Shown here piece by piece: positions 1 through 7,994 of a stretch of DNA of 64,000 nt. The notes under the pieces were generated by a model, which made no database searches, was not told the origin of the DNA, and saw only the letters and a program-made list of their open reading frames with translations. The DNA is taken from NCBI GenBank assembly GCA_031256955.1, contig JAIRPP010000012.1, forward strand, positions 1 through 64,000, read 5' to 3'. Source of the stretch: Candidatus Methanoplasma sp. (GTDB lineage: Archaea; Thermoplasmatota; Thermoplasmata; Methanomassiliicoccales; Methanomethylophilaceae). Positions within the stretch are counted from its first letter, which is position 1; each line of letters begins with the position of its first letter. A program made the position numbers and the translations under genes.

Positions 1-110
1 TATCATCCGCGTATCATCCGCGTATCATCCGCGTATCATCCGCGTATCATCCGCGTATCATCCGCGTATCATCCGCGTATCATCCGCGTATCATCCGCGT
101 ATCATCCGCG
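1..110. repeat. 11-bp tandem repeat, ten copies
   Basis: The unit TATCATCCGCG is repeated ten times without change. The array runs off the left edge, so its full length is unknown. The period of 11 is not a multiple of three, which argues against an in-frame protein repeat. From 111 to 317 I see no convincing gene; the short ORF there has no family resemblance. Confidence 0.95.
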
Positions 111-317
111 TAGAGATCGGGCAAACGACACGGCGTTCTGGCGAACTTATGCCCCTGAATCGGTCGCTTTCTTCCGAGGCCATCCTCTATCGTTCGGTTC
201 GACGAATGACGGGTAGCGCCCCGAGAGGCGGACGGCGCACGATGCGCCCTTCATGGAGATCATTAAGACATGTTGCGACATCCCCCTCTATCGGCGACTG
301 CGCCTGCAGGTGTAGAC

Positions 318-1466
318 ATGGGATGCGAAGATGAGATACGGGGGCGCTGCGGCCCGCTGGAGAGGATCATCGTAAAGGGGTTCAGATCCATGCGCGAGTG
401 CGACGTGCCCCTGAGAGGCATGAACGTTCTAGTCGGCGGCAACGGCTCGGGGAAATCCAATCTCTTGTCGATATTCGAGCTCCTGCGCCATGTGCTCGAC
501 AGGGATCTCGACGCGTATGTCGGAGAGGAGGGATCGAGATCCCTGTTCTTCAAAGGCGTCGAATCCGCAGGCGAGATATGCGTGGAGCTCTGGTTCCGCA
601 ACGGCGGGTACGGGTTTGAACTGGCTCCCGCTGCCGGCGGCATCGCGCTCGTAGACGAATGGATCGATCCGGGAGATCCGGCATCCGCCTCGGACGAAGG
701 GCGCGAGACGTTCGATAGGATCCGTCCCGGCTCGGGGCATAGCGAGCCCGAATTAGGCGACGGCTTGGAAAGCGGGTCGGGCGCACGCATCGCATCCCGC
801 GTCGGACGCCCCCTGTGCCGCGCGTATCGTTTTTGCGGCTCCGGCCGCGATTCTCCCGCCAGGCGGCCGTCTCCCATCGACGACGACACGTCCCTTGCAG
901 ACGATGCCAGGAACCTGGCGGCGTTCTTGTATCGGCTAAAGCAGACCGAGCCGAAGAGCTATGGGAATATAGTGGATGCGGTCAGGATGAGCGCCCCGTT
1001 CTTTGACGATTTCATATTGCGCCCGGATCCTTTGAACCCGGATACTGTCCGCCTAGAATGGAAGGCTGTCGGCGGGGATATGCCGTTCAGCGTCCACCAG
1101 CTGTCTGACGGCACCCTGCGCTTCATATGTCTGGCGACGCTCCTTCTGCAGCCGAAGCATCTCATGCCTGTAACCATAGTCATCGATGAGCCGGAGCTGG
1201 GGCTGCACCCAGCCGCCATCCTGATGCTCGCAGAAATCATGCGCGGGATCACGGACGGCGACACCGACGATCCCAGGCAGATCATAATCTCCACTCAGTC
1301 CGTGGACCTCTTGAGCGAGTTCGATCCCAGCGACGTCATAGTGGCCGAGAGAGATGGCGACGCGTCCGTGTTCAGGCGCATAGGCGGAGGCGAGCTGGAG
1401 AGATGGCTCGAGGATTACAGTCTCGGAGAGATATGGAAGAAGAACCTGATAGGGGGGAGGTCGTGA
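318..1466 (+). CDS. AAA family ATPase, COG4637-like (ABC/SMC-type head)
   Basis: This 382-aa protein is a stand-alone ABC/SMC-like ATPase head related to OLD and RecF ATPases. The Walker A motif GGNGSGKS lies at residues 40-47, the signature motif LSDGTLRF starts near 262, and the Walker B motif ends in D290-E291 followed by PELGLHP. The C-terminus with WLEDYSLGE is typical of the predicted-ATPase family COG4637. I chose the ATG at 318 because the upstream in-frame extension has no family resemblance. In many genomes this ATPase is followed by a TOPRIM-like DUF4276 gene; here a GTG overlaps the stop codon but its frame closes within about 40 codons, so the usual partner appears lost. The substrate is unknown; a defence or DNA-repair role is possible but unproven. 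Confidence 0.8.
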   Translation: MGCEDEIRGRCGPLERIIVKGFRSMRECDVPLRGMNVLVGGNGSGKSNLLSIFELLRHVLDRDLDAYVGEEGSRSLFFKGVESAGEICVELWFRNGGYGFELAPAAGGIALVDEWIDPGDPASASDEGRETFDRIRPGSGHSEPELGDGLESGSGARIASRVGRPLCRAYRFCGSGRDSPARRPSPIDDDTSLADDARNLAAFLYRLKQTEPKSYGNIVDAVRMSAPFFDDFILRPDPLNPDTVRLEWKAVGGDMPFSVHQLSDGTLRFICLATLLLQPKHLMPVTIVIDEPELGLHPAAILMLAEIMRGITDGDTDDPRQIIISTQSVDLLSEFDPSDVIVAERDGDASVFRRIGGGELERWLEDYSLGEIWKKNLIGGRS

Positions 1467-1580
1467 GCGGCATCAGGCTTATCGCCGCATTCCTATGGCG
1501 ACGGTCTTTTCAGAGCGGACTTTCCCTTCATACGGACGATGCGCTCTCAAAGGGGGCTTCGGCATCATGCTCCCGGTGAG
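1463..1580 (+). pseudogene. possible remnant of the ATPase partner gene
   Basis: A GTG overlaps the stop of the ATPase gene and opens a frame beginning V-S-G-I-R-L. That resembles the start of DUF4276 proteins, which normally follow this ATPase. The frame stops after about 38 codons and no further similarity is apparent. This is a weak call based on position and a few residues. The rest of the gap to 1832 holds only the 24-bp repeats. Confidence 0.2.
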
Positions 1581-1760
1581 CGTCCCAACGGTCGGTTTCA
1601 ACACCCGCCATAGAGCGGGCGCTCCGCATATGTCCTAAGGGAAGCGCAATCGGATGCGGGATCTAGAATTCCATGGATCGAAAAGAGCGCATCGGACGAG
1701 GCGAGTCTCGAAAATCGACCCCGTTCTCGTTTCTTTAAGCCGAACGATGAAGATGTGATC

Positions 1761-1808
1761 GCCAACTTACACAATGAAAATATAGCCAACTTACACAATA
1801 GAAATATA
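1761..1808. repeat. two 24-bp direct repeats before a DUF4143 ATPase gene
   Basis: Two adjacent copies of a 24-bp unit start GCCAACTTACACAAT and end ATATA; they differ at two positions. They lie 25 bp before the ATG of the downstream ATPase, in promoter position, and are AT-rich compared with their surroundings. A second ATPase of the same family at 55780 also has direct repeats just upstream, but of different sequence. A binding site for regulation is inferred. Confidence 0.85.
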
Positions 1809-1832
1809 TTCTGGAGATCTATCGCCTTTAAC

Positions 1833-3104
1833 ATGGCTATCGAATCGGAATACAGGCCGAGGCTAGCCGACATACAGCTTAAAGCAGAGCTCGACGCCTT
1901 CGGCGCGGTTCTCATCGTCGGTCCCAAATGGTGCGGCAAGACGACCACTGCCGAACATGCGGCTAAGAGCGCGATTTACATGCGGGATCCCGAAATGAGG
2001 GATAGATACGCGAGCATCGCGGAGATGAAGCCGTCCAACATCCTGAACGGCGACAACCCCCGCCTGATAGATGAGTGGCAGAGTTCCCCCAAGCTGTGGG
2101 ATGCCGTCAGGCACAGCGTGGACATGCGCGGCTTGACGGGGCTGTACATCCTCACCGGGTCTGCGGTCGTCGATGAGACCGCCATGATGCACACGGGCGC
2201 TGGAAGGATATCGAGGATGCGCATGAGGACCATGAGCCTATACGAATCGGGCGATTCCACGGGCGAGGTCAGCCTGGGCTCCCTGTTTTCCAGGCCCGGC
2301 GAGATCGATGGATCGTCCGATCTGGACCTGAGCGACGTCGCCAGGATCCTCGTCCGCGGAGGATGGCCCGCATCCGTGGGGGCGAGCGAAGAGACGGCGC
2401 ACAAGCGCGTGTCGGGGTATTGCGAATCCATCGTCCGTTATGGCGTGTCCGCCATCGACGGGAGGAGGCGCGACCCCGACAAGGCGAGGGCGGTGCTGAG
2501 ATCCCTCTCGCGCAACACCTCCTCCGTTGCGTCCAGCGCCGCGATCCTGAAAGGCGCCGCGCGCGAAGGGGGATCCATGCACCTCAACACGCTGAACGAC
2601 TACGTCTCGGCTCTCAAGAGGCTCTACGTCGCAGACGACCTCCCCGCATGGAGCCCCAGGCTCCGCTCCAAAACGACTATAAGAACGTCGGACAAGAGGC
2701 ATCTGGCGGACCCTGCGATAGCTGCGTACTTCCTAGGCGCGTCCCCCGGAGACCTGGAGATGGATCCGGAGACGTTCGGGCTCCTCTTCGAATCCATGGC
2801 TGTGCGCGACTTCAGGGCGTACGCGCAGGCTCTGGGCGGAGACGTGTACCACTATCGCGATAAATACGGGTTGGAGGCGGACCTGGTGATCCATTTGCAC
2901 GACGGCAGATGGGGGGCGGCGGAGGTCAAGCTCGGGCCCGGCCGCATCGACGAGGGCGCGTCCAGCCTCAAGAGGCTGAGGGACAAGGTGGACTCCGAGG
3001 CGATGAACGCCCCGTCGTTCCTGGCGGTGGTCACGTCCGGGGGGTTCGCATACACCAGGGGAGACGGGGTGCACGTGATCCCGATAGGATGCCTGAAAGA
3101 CTGA
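1833..3104 (+). CDS. AAA_14 / DUF4143 ATPase (COG1373)
   Basis: The 423-aa protein has an N-terminal AAA_14 P-loop domain (GPKWCGKT at residues 30-37, LIDEWQ at 78-83 as the likely Walker B region). The C-terminal DUF4143 domain contains a nuclease-like pattern, D350 then E364-V-K366, as in the PD-(D/E)XK fold. The family is common in archaea and gut bacteria, usually as orphans with unknown substrate. The ATG at 1833 precedes the conserved YRPRLAD motif; the longer ORF would translate the upstream direct repeats. A paralogue with the same architecture is at 55780-57045. The gene sits in accessory sequence, so horizontal acquisition is plausible. Confidence 0.88.
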   Translation: MAIESEYRPRLADIQLKAELDAFGAVLIVGPKWCGKTTTAEHAAKSAIYMRDPEMRDRYASIAEMKPSNILNGDNPRLIDEWQSSPKLWDAVRHSVDMRGLTGLYILTGSAVVDETAMMHTGAGRISRMRMRTMSLYESGDSTGEVSLGSLFSRPGEIDGSSDLDLSDVARILVRGGWPASVGASEETAHKRVSGYCESIVRYGVSAIDGRRRDPDKARAVLRSLSRNTSSVASSAAILKGAAREGGSMHLNTLNDYVSALKRLYVADDLPAWSPRLRSKTTIRTSDKRHLADPAIAAYFLGASPGDLEMDPETFGLLFESMAVRDFRAYAQALGGDVYHYRDKYGLEADLVIHLHDGRWGAAEVKLGPGRIDEGASSLKRLRDKVDSEAMNAPSFLAVVTSGGFAYTRGDGVHVIPIGCLKD

Positions 3105-3545
3105 ATCCGATCCGCGGCGGCATCGCTCCGAGCCGGAGCTCCGCATCGGAGCAGGATTAAAATACCTCTGGCGCATAGGTCTCCGCGAGGCAAGTCCGGA
3201 CAAGGTGCGTCTAAACGGCGACCCCCGGTTCTCCCTTTTCACACGTCTTTCGCGATCCGGGACGCGCCCGAGCCTGCGCCCCGATCCCCGATCCGTTTTT
3301 CTCACGAAACCTTTTTTAAACACCTCCGCCATTCCGACTACAAGGAGAACATCGGTTCCCCTGTTCACGATCACTACAGAGACGAGCCCGCCGAGAGCGG
3401 GCGATCCGCGGTCCGGGATGCCCGCAACCCGCGAATGAGATGCAAAGATGGGATGAGAACAGCTTTACGTCGCCAGCCGAGAGAATGCGGCGGCGTGATA
3501 AGGGGGGCTAGACCGGTTTTTCCATGCCGTAGGAGGCATAATCCA
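3105..3545. other. 441-bp gap with two TATA-like elements
   Basis: I find no convincing protein gene here. ATTAAAATACC near 3155 and TTTTTTAAACACC near 3312 look like archaeal TATA boxes, so one or two transcripts may start in the gap. The second could give dnaG a leader of roughly 200 nt, or the gap could encode a small RNA. An AGGAGG Shine-Dalgarno at 3531-3536 belongs to dnaG. Confidence 0.4.
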
Positions 3546-5090
3546 ATGAACATAGATCCTAACGCAACCAAGTACATGATAAAAGCCAAGATAACCGCCG
3601 ACGGCATCGTGGAGAAGCCCGACGTCGTCGGCGCGGTCTTCGGTCAGACCGAGGGCCTGCTGGGCGAGGACCTCGACCTCAGGGACCTCCAGAAGTCCGG
3701 GAGGATCGGCAGGATAGAGGTGGAGGTCGTCTCCAAGGGTGGCAAGTCCGAGGGGATCATCTACATCTCGTCCAGCCTGGACCAGGTGGAGACGGTCATA
3801 CTCGCCTCCGCGCTGGAGACCGTCGACCGCGTCGGCCCGTGCAGGGCCGCGATACGCGTCCTCGGCATAGAGGACGTGCGCGTGCTGAAGAGGGAGAAGG
3901 TGGTCGAGCGCGCCAAGGAGCTCCTCGGCGACCTCATGGCGCAGTCCAAGGGGACCAGCTCCGACCTGACTCAGAGCATAAGGCAGAGCATACAGATCGA
4001 GGAGATAACGTCCTACGGGAAGGACAAGTGCCCCGCCGGGCCCGACGTCCGCGACTCCGAGTCCATCATAATAGTGGAGGGCAGGTCCGACGTCCTGAAC
4101 CTCCTGAAGGCCGGCATAAAGAACGCCATAGCCGTCGAGGGCACCAACGTCCCCAAGACTGTGCAGGACCTCTCCAGGGAGAAGACCACCATCGCGTTCG
4201 TGGACGGCGACAGGGGAGGGGAGCTGATACTCAAGGAGCTCTTCCAGACCTCCGACATAGATTTCGTGGCCCGCGCCCCGCGCGCCCACGAGGTGGAGGA
4301 GCTGACCGCCAAGCAGATAGTCAAGTGCCTCCGCAACAAGGTCTCCGGCGACCAGTACATGGAGATGAACGGCCTCGTCACCGAGGAGAAGGAGTTCGAC
4401 GAGGACGGGAACATCCGCGACGCGACCCCCGCCCCGCGCCACGAGCGCGAGGAGGGCTCCAGGAAGGACCGCGAGGAGAGCCGCAGGGACCGCGACGGCA
4501 GGAAGAAGGAGACCAGGGTCCGCGAGGAGCCCGACGACGGCGCGAAGAAGAGCCGCTTCAGCCAGGAGAACGCGGACAGGTTCAGGAAGAAGCCGTCCCA
4601 GGACGAGCCCGAGGCGGCGGAGCCGGAGCAGCAGGACAGATCCGAGGACTCCCCGGAGCAGAAGCCCGCCAGGGACCGCGACGGCGGGGACGAGCCCTCC
4701 CAGAGGAGGGAGCGCGACGACGACCGCGAGCCCAGGGGGGACCGCTCCCCCAGGACGCTGCGCGGGAAGAGGGACAGGAACACCAAGACGCTGTCCCCGG
4801 AGCAGGAGGCGTTCAGGGACATACTCCTGGACATGTCATCCACCCACAACGCCAAGCTCCTGGGCCCCGAGAACGCCATAATACGCGAAGTGGCCGTGAA
4901 GAACCTCGTGAACTCCCTCAAGGAGGACTCCGAGGGCATAGCGACCATAGTCTTCGACGGCGTGATCTCCCAGAGGATACTGGACGTGTCCGTGGAGAAG
5001 GGCATAAGGACGATAATAGGCACGCGCAAGGGCAACATCTCCAAGCTGCCTGCGGACACCCACATATGGACCAAAGAGGACCTCTATTGA
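3546..5090 (+). CDS. dnaG: archaeal DnaG-type primase
   Basis: This 514-aa protein is the archaeal DnaG homologue, which has primase activity and associates with the RNA exosome in other archaea. The N-terminal domain (residues 1-165) begins with the typical KYMIKAKI sequence. The TOPRIM domain carries E178 in VEGRSD and the acidic pair D220 and D222 in DGDRGG. A very long charged linker, rich in E, R, D and K, spans about residues 285-425 and makes the protein longer than many homologues. A conserved C-terminal domain follows. The start at 3546 is supported by AGGAGG nine bases upstream; the longer ORF upstream is spurious. The next gene begins 11 bp after the stop. Confidence 0.95.
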   Translation: MNIDPNATKYMIKAKITADGIVEKPDVVGAVFGQTEGLLGEDLDLRDLQKSGRIGRIEVEVVSKGGKSEGIIYISSSLDQVETVILASALETVDRVGPCRAAIRVLGIEDVRVLKREKVVERAKELLGDLMAQSKGTSSDLTQSIRQSIQIEEITSYGKDKCPAGPDVRDSESIIIVEGRSDVLNLLKAGIKNAIAVEGTNVPKTVQDLSREKTTIAFVDGDRGGELILKELFQTSDIDFVARAPRAHEVEELTAKQIVKCLRNKVSGDQYMEMNGLVTEEKEFDEDGNIRDATPAPRHEREEGSRKDREESRRDRDGRKKETRVREEPDDGAKKSRFSQENADRFRKKPSQDEPEAAEPEQQDRSEDSPEQKPARDRDGGDEPSQRRERDDDREPRGDRSPRTLRGKRDRNTKTLSPEQEAFRDILLDMSSTHNAKLLGPENAIIREVAVKNLVNSLKEDSEGIATIVFDGVISQRILDVSVEKGIRTIIGTRKGNISKLPADTHIWTKEDLY

Positions 5091-5101
5091 AAGGTAAGCC
5101 C

Positions 5102-6622
5102 ATGGCCAAGAAAAGAGTGACCACGTGGGACGAGATCCAGGACCTGGACAGCACCGCGGACGTGAAGATCCCGTCCGACCCCCTGGACAGGGTGCTCGGG
5201 CAGGAGGACGCCATAAAGCTGGCGAAGATCGCGGCCATACAGAGGAGGCACCTGCTTCTGGTGGGCCCTCCCGGCACGGGCAAGTCCATGATAGCCCGCG
5301 CCCTCTCCATGAACATCCCCAAGCCCAGGCACGAGATCAGGGTCGCGAAGAACACGGAGAACGCCGAGAGGCCGTTCCTGGAGATCCTAGACAAGGACCA
5401 GGTCTACGACGAGGACAGGATCCGCGCCGACTCCATGGGCAGGCTCCTGGACCCGCACGACGTCCAGCAGGACATCTGCGAGAGGCTGGGGTACGTGTGC
5501 AGGCAGTGCAAGGCGTACTCCAAGCCCAGCGACCTCATGTGCCCCAGCTGCGGCAAGAGCAAGATGGAGGTCGCCCACGGATCCAACCCCTTCGGGGACC
5601 TGCTCGGGCAGCTGGGCGGGATGCTGGAGGCGGCGGTCCAGGCGCCCCAGGGCGGCAAGTCCGTCCGCACCACCACCGTCAACTCGCGCGGCGAGCAGGA
5701 GTTCGTCCTGTTCGAGATGGCCGGCGACAAGATCCGCATGCTGGACGGCAAGGCGCAGCAGAAGCGCAGCCAGCTCATGAACAAGGCCAACCAGAAGGTC
5801 CTGGTCAAGCTGGACAGGGACCCGTTCGTCCTCGCCACGGGGGCGTCGGAGACGGAGCTGCTGGGGGACGTCAGGCACGACCCCTACGGGGGGCACGAGA
5901 AGCTCGGCACCCCCGCCTACGAGAGGGTCGTGGCCGGATCGATACACGAGGCGCACGAGGGGGTGCTGTTCGTGGACGAGATATCCCACCTGGGCAGCCT
6001 CCAGAGGTACATACTCACCGCCATGCAGGAGAAGCGCTTCCCCATAGTCGGCAGGAACCCGCAGTCCGCGGGCGCCAGCGTGAAGGTGGAGAACGTCCCG
6101 TGCGACTTCATACTGGTCGCCGCCTGCAACATACAGGACCTCGGGAACATACTGTCCCCGCTCAGGTCCAGGATAATCGGCGGGGGGTACGAGGCGCTGG
6201 TGGACGTGGCCATGCCGGACACGCCCGAGAACCGCGCCAAGTACGCCCAGTTCGTGGCCCAGGAGGTCATGATCGACGGCCGCATACCCCACGCGACGAT
6301 GGACGCCGTGAAGCTCATCATAACCGAGGGCAGGCTCCGCGCCAGGGGCGACAACCAGCCCAACGCGCTCACCCTCCGCCTGAGGGAGATGGGCGGCCTG
6401 ATAAGGGCCGCCGGGGACGCCGCGGTCATGAACGGCGACGCCCTGATAACGGACGCCCACATCAGGGACGCGCTCAGGCGCTCCAGGCCCGTGGAGGAGC
6501 AGATAAGGGAGAAGTACGGCTCGTACATGAAGGGCATGTCCAAGGACATCTCCGACGCGCAGAAGGAGACCTCTCAGTACTATCTCGGAAACGACCACCT
6601 GGGAGACCAGATGTTCAACTGA
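5102..6622 (+). CDS. Lon-type AAA+ ATPase with zinc ribbon, no protease domain
   Basis: The 506-aa protein matches the ATPase half of archaeal LonB: Walker A GPPGTGKS at 55-62, Walker B D292-E293, and stretches such as [10 protein letters not shown] and PDTPENR that are shared with the true lonB at 37580. Unlike LonB it stops after the AAA+ lid and has no Ser-Lys protease domain. It also lacks the paired membrane segments. In their place the insertion carries a zinc ribbon with C133, C136, C147 and C150. It lies 11 bp behind dnaG with AAAGGT before its ATG, so the two are probably cotranscribed. A role as an unfoldase or remodelling factor for nucleic-acid complexes is inferred. Confidence 0.85.
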   Translation: MAKKRVTTWDEIQDLDSTADVKIPSDPLDRVLGQEDAIKLAKIAAIQRRHLLLVGPPGTGKSMIARALSMNIPKPRHEIRVAKNTENAERPFLEILDKDQVYDEDRIRADSMGRLLDPHDVQQDICERLGYVCRQCKAYSKPSDLMCPSCGKSKMEVAHGSNPFGDLLGQLGGMLEAAVQAPQGGKSVRTTTVNSRGEQEFVLFEMAGDKIRMLDGKAQQKRSQLMNKANQKVLVKLDRDPFVLATGASETELLGDVRHDPYGGHEKLGTPAYERVVAGSIHEAHEGVLFVDEISHLGSLQRYILTAMQEKRFPIVGRNPQSAGASVKVENVPCDFILVAACNIQDLGNILSPLRSRIIGGGYEALVDVAMPDTPENRAKYAQFVAQEVMIDGRIPHATMDAVKLIITEGRLRARGDNQPNALTLRLREMGGLIRAAGDAAVMNGDALITDAHIRDALRRSRPVEEQIREKYGSYMKGMSKDISDAQKETSQYYLGNDHLGDQMFN

Positions 6623-6651
6623 GCGGGGCGCGAGCCCCGCTCCATATTTTT
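6621..6651 (+). terminator. hairpin terminator after the Lon-like gene
   Basis: A perfect 9-bp stem GAGCGGGGC / GCCCCGCTC with a GCGA loop overlaps the stop codon and is followed by an ATTTTT run. It has the form of an intrinsic terminator ending the dnaG operon. Confidence 0.75.
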
Positions 6652-6832
6652 CCGCCCCTCCGCCCCGGCGCGGGGCGGCGACGGCCATACGGCCCTCCCG
6701 ACGAGCCCCCGGCGGACCCCCTTCGGCGCATCCGCTCTGGAGCGACGGCATGGCGGAGGAGGAGACGGTTTTCGAAGAGGCGCGCGCCGAAAGGCGAAGC
6801 GGGCGCGATATGACGAAAAACGGGCGATCGCG

Positions 6833-7216
6833 TCACCCGGTCCCGCGGGACGCCTTCTCCAGGTACTCCCGCCTGCCCATAAGCCCCGCATCGGGGCCGG
6901 ACTCCTCTATCTCGAAGAGCCACCCCTCCCCGTAAGGCGACTCCGCTACGATGCCGGGGTCGGAGACGGCGGACGCGTTGGACCTCGCTATGACTCCCGA
7001 TACCGGCGACAGTATCGGGTGCACGGTCTTCACGCTCTCTATGCATCCGATCTCGTCCCCCGCGAGGACCTCCGCGCCCTCCCCCTTCAGCTCTATGAAC
7101 AGGAGCGCGTCCATCTCCGCCACGCCCTCGGGGGTTATCCCGACCACGCTGGTCGACCCCGAGCGGTCGACCCAGACGTGGCCCCCAGTGAACAGCAGGC
7201 CTCCTTCAGCCCTCAT
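6833..7216 (-). CDS. gcvH: GcvH-like lipoyl-carrier protein
   Basis: The 127-aa protein has the glycine cleavage H-protein fold signature: GHVWVD near the N-terminus, VGITPEGVAE, and ESVKTVHP around K63, the expected lipoyl-lysine, then PVSGVI and the C-terminal PYGEGWLF. Lipoylated H protein shuttles the aminomethyl group in glycine cleavage, but no gcvP or gcvT is in the window. Stand-alone H-like proteins can also serve as lipoyl carriers elsewhere. It lies 30 bp downstream of a Sel1-repeat gene on the same strand, which is an unusual neighbourhood. Confidence 0.88.
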   Translation of the reverse strand: MRAEGGLLFTGGHVWVDRSGSTSVVGITPEGVAEMDALLFIELKGEGAEVLAGDEIGCIESVKTVHPILSPVSGVIARSNASAVSDPGIVAESPYGEGWLFEIEESGPDAGLMGRREYLEKASRGTG

Positions 7217-7246
7217 GGGGCGGCCTATGCGTTCGGGGTATTTGCA

Positions 7247-7975
7247 TCATGCGGCCTTCAGCAGCGACTTGGCCTCCTCGCTGCCCCGGGCCGCGGCCTT
7301 CTTCAGCCACTTCTCCGCGTTCGCCGCGCTCTTCGGCACGCCCTCGCCCGCCATGGACATCTTCCCCAGCAGGAGCATCGCCGGCGCATCCCCCTCCCCC
7401 GCCGCCTTCAAAAGCAGCTTCGCCGCCCTGTCCGCGCTCTTCCGGGTCCCCCTGCCCTCGAGGGCCATGGCCCCGAGCCTCGACATGGCCCCCGCATGCC
7501 CCGCCTCGGCGCACTCCGCGTATATCTCCGCGGCCGCCTCCTCGCTCGCGGGCACGCCCCTCCCCTCCTCGAGCATCACCCCCATGCGGTAGCGCGCGAT
7601 CAGGCTCCCGCCCTCAGCCGCCTTCCCGTACCACCTCATCGCCTCCGCCCAGTCCTGCGCCGTCCCCATCCCGTCCGAGTAGGCGTTGGCCAGGTTGAAC
7701 TGCGCCCTGACGTACCCCTGCTCCGCCGACTTCCGGTACATCTCGAACGCCTCCTCCGGGTTCCTGTTGGCGCCGTAACCGTGCGACAGCATGTAGCCGA
7801 GGTTGCATTGGCCCTCCGGGTCCCCCTGGGCGGCCGACAGGTCGAACCATATGAACGCGCGGGCAAGGTCCTTCTCCACCCCGCTCCCCTCGAAGTACAT
7901 GTACCCCAGGGCGTTCTGGGCGTTCGGGTCGCCGCCGGAGGCGGCCTCCAGGACCTCCTTGAACCCCGCGCTCAT
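7247..7975 (-). CDS. Sel1-repeat (TPR-like) protein
   Basis: The 242-aa protein consists almost entirely of Sel1-like repeats of about 36 residues, recognisable by A-x-x-x-LG-x-M/Y-x-x-G-x-G-V followed by A-x-x-W/L-x-x-A-A. Such repeats form helical solenoids that bind other proteins. There is no signal peptide or membrane segment. It sits 19 bp downstream of a longer Sel1 protein and ahead of gcvH, probably in one operon. The partner is unknown. Confidence 0.9.
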   Translation of the reverse strand: MSAGFKEVLEAASGGDPNAQNALGYMYFEGSGVEKDLARAFIWFDLSAAQGDPEGQCNLGYMLSHGYGANRNPEEAFEMYRKSAEQGYVRAQFNLANAYSDGMGTAQDWAEAMRWYGKAAEGGSLIARYRMGVMLEEGRGVPASEEAAAEIYAECAEAGHAGAMSRLGAMALEGRGTRKSADRAAKLLLKAAGEGDAPAMLLLGKMSMAGEGVPKSAANAEKWLKKAAARGSEEAKSLLKAA

Positions 7976-7994
7976 CCCCCCGTTCCGATAGGGG

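Noticed and set aside
3180-3260. RNase P RNA-like phrase GAGGCAAGTCCGGAC
   Set aside because: The later conserved segments expected of an archaeal RNase P RNA, such as ACAGAA, are not found downstream.
3465-4442. Long antisense ORF across dnaG
   Set aside because: High GC keeps the antisense frame open; its residues show no domain and dnaG is certain on the other strand.
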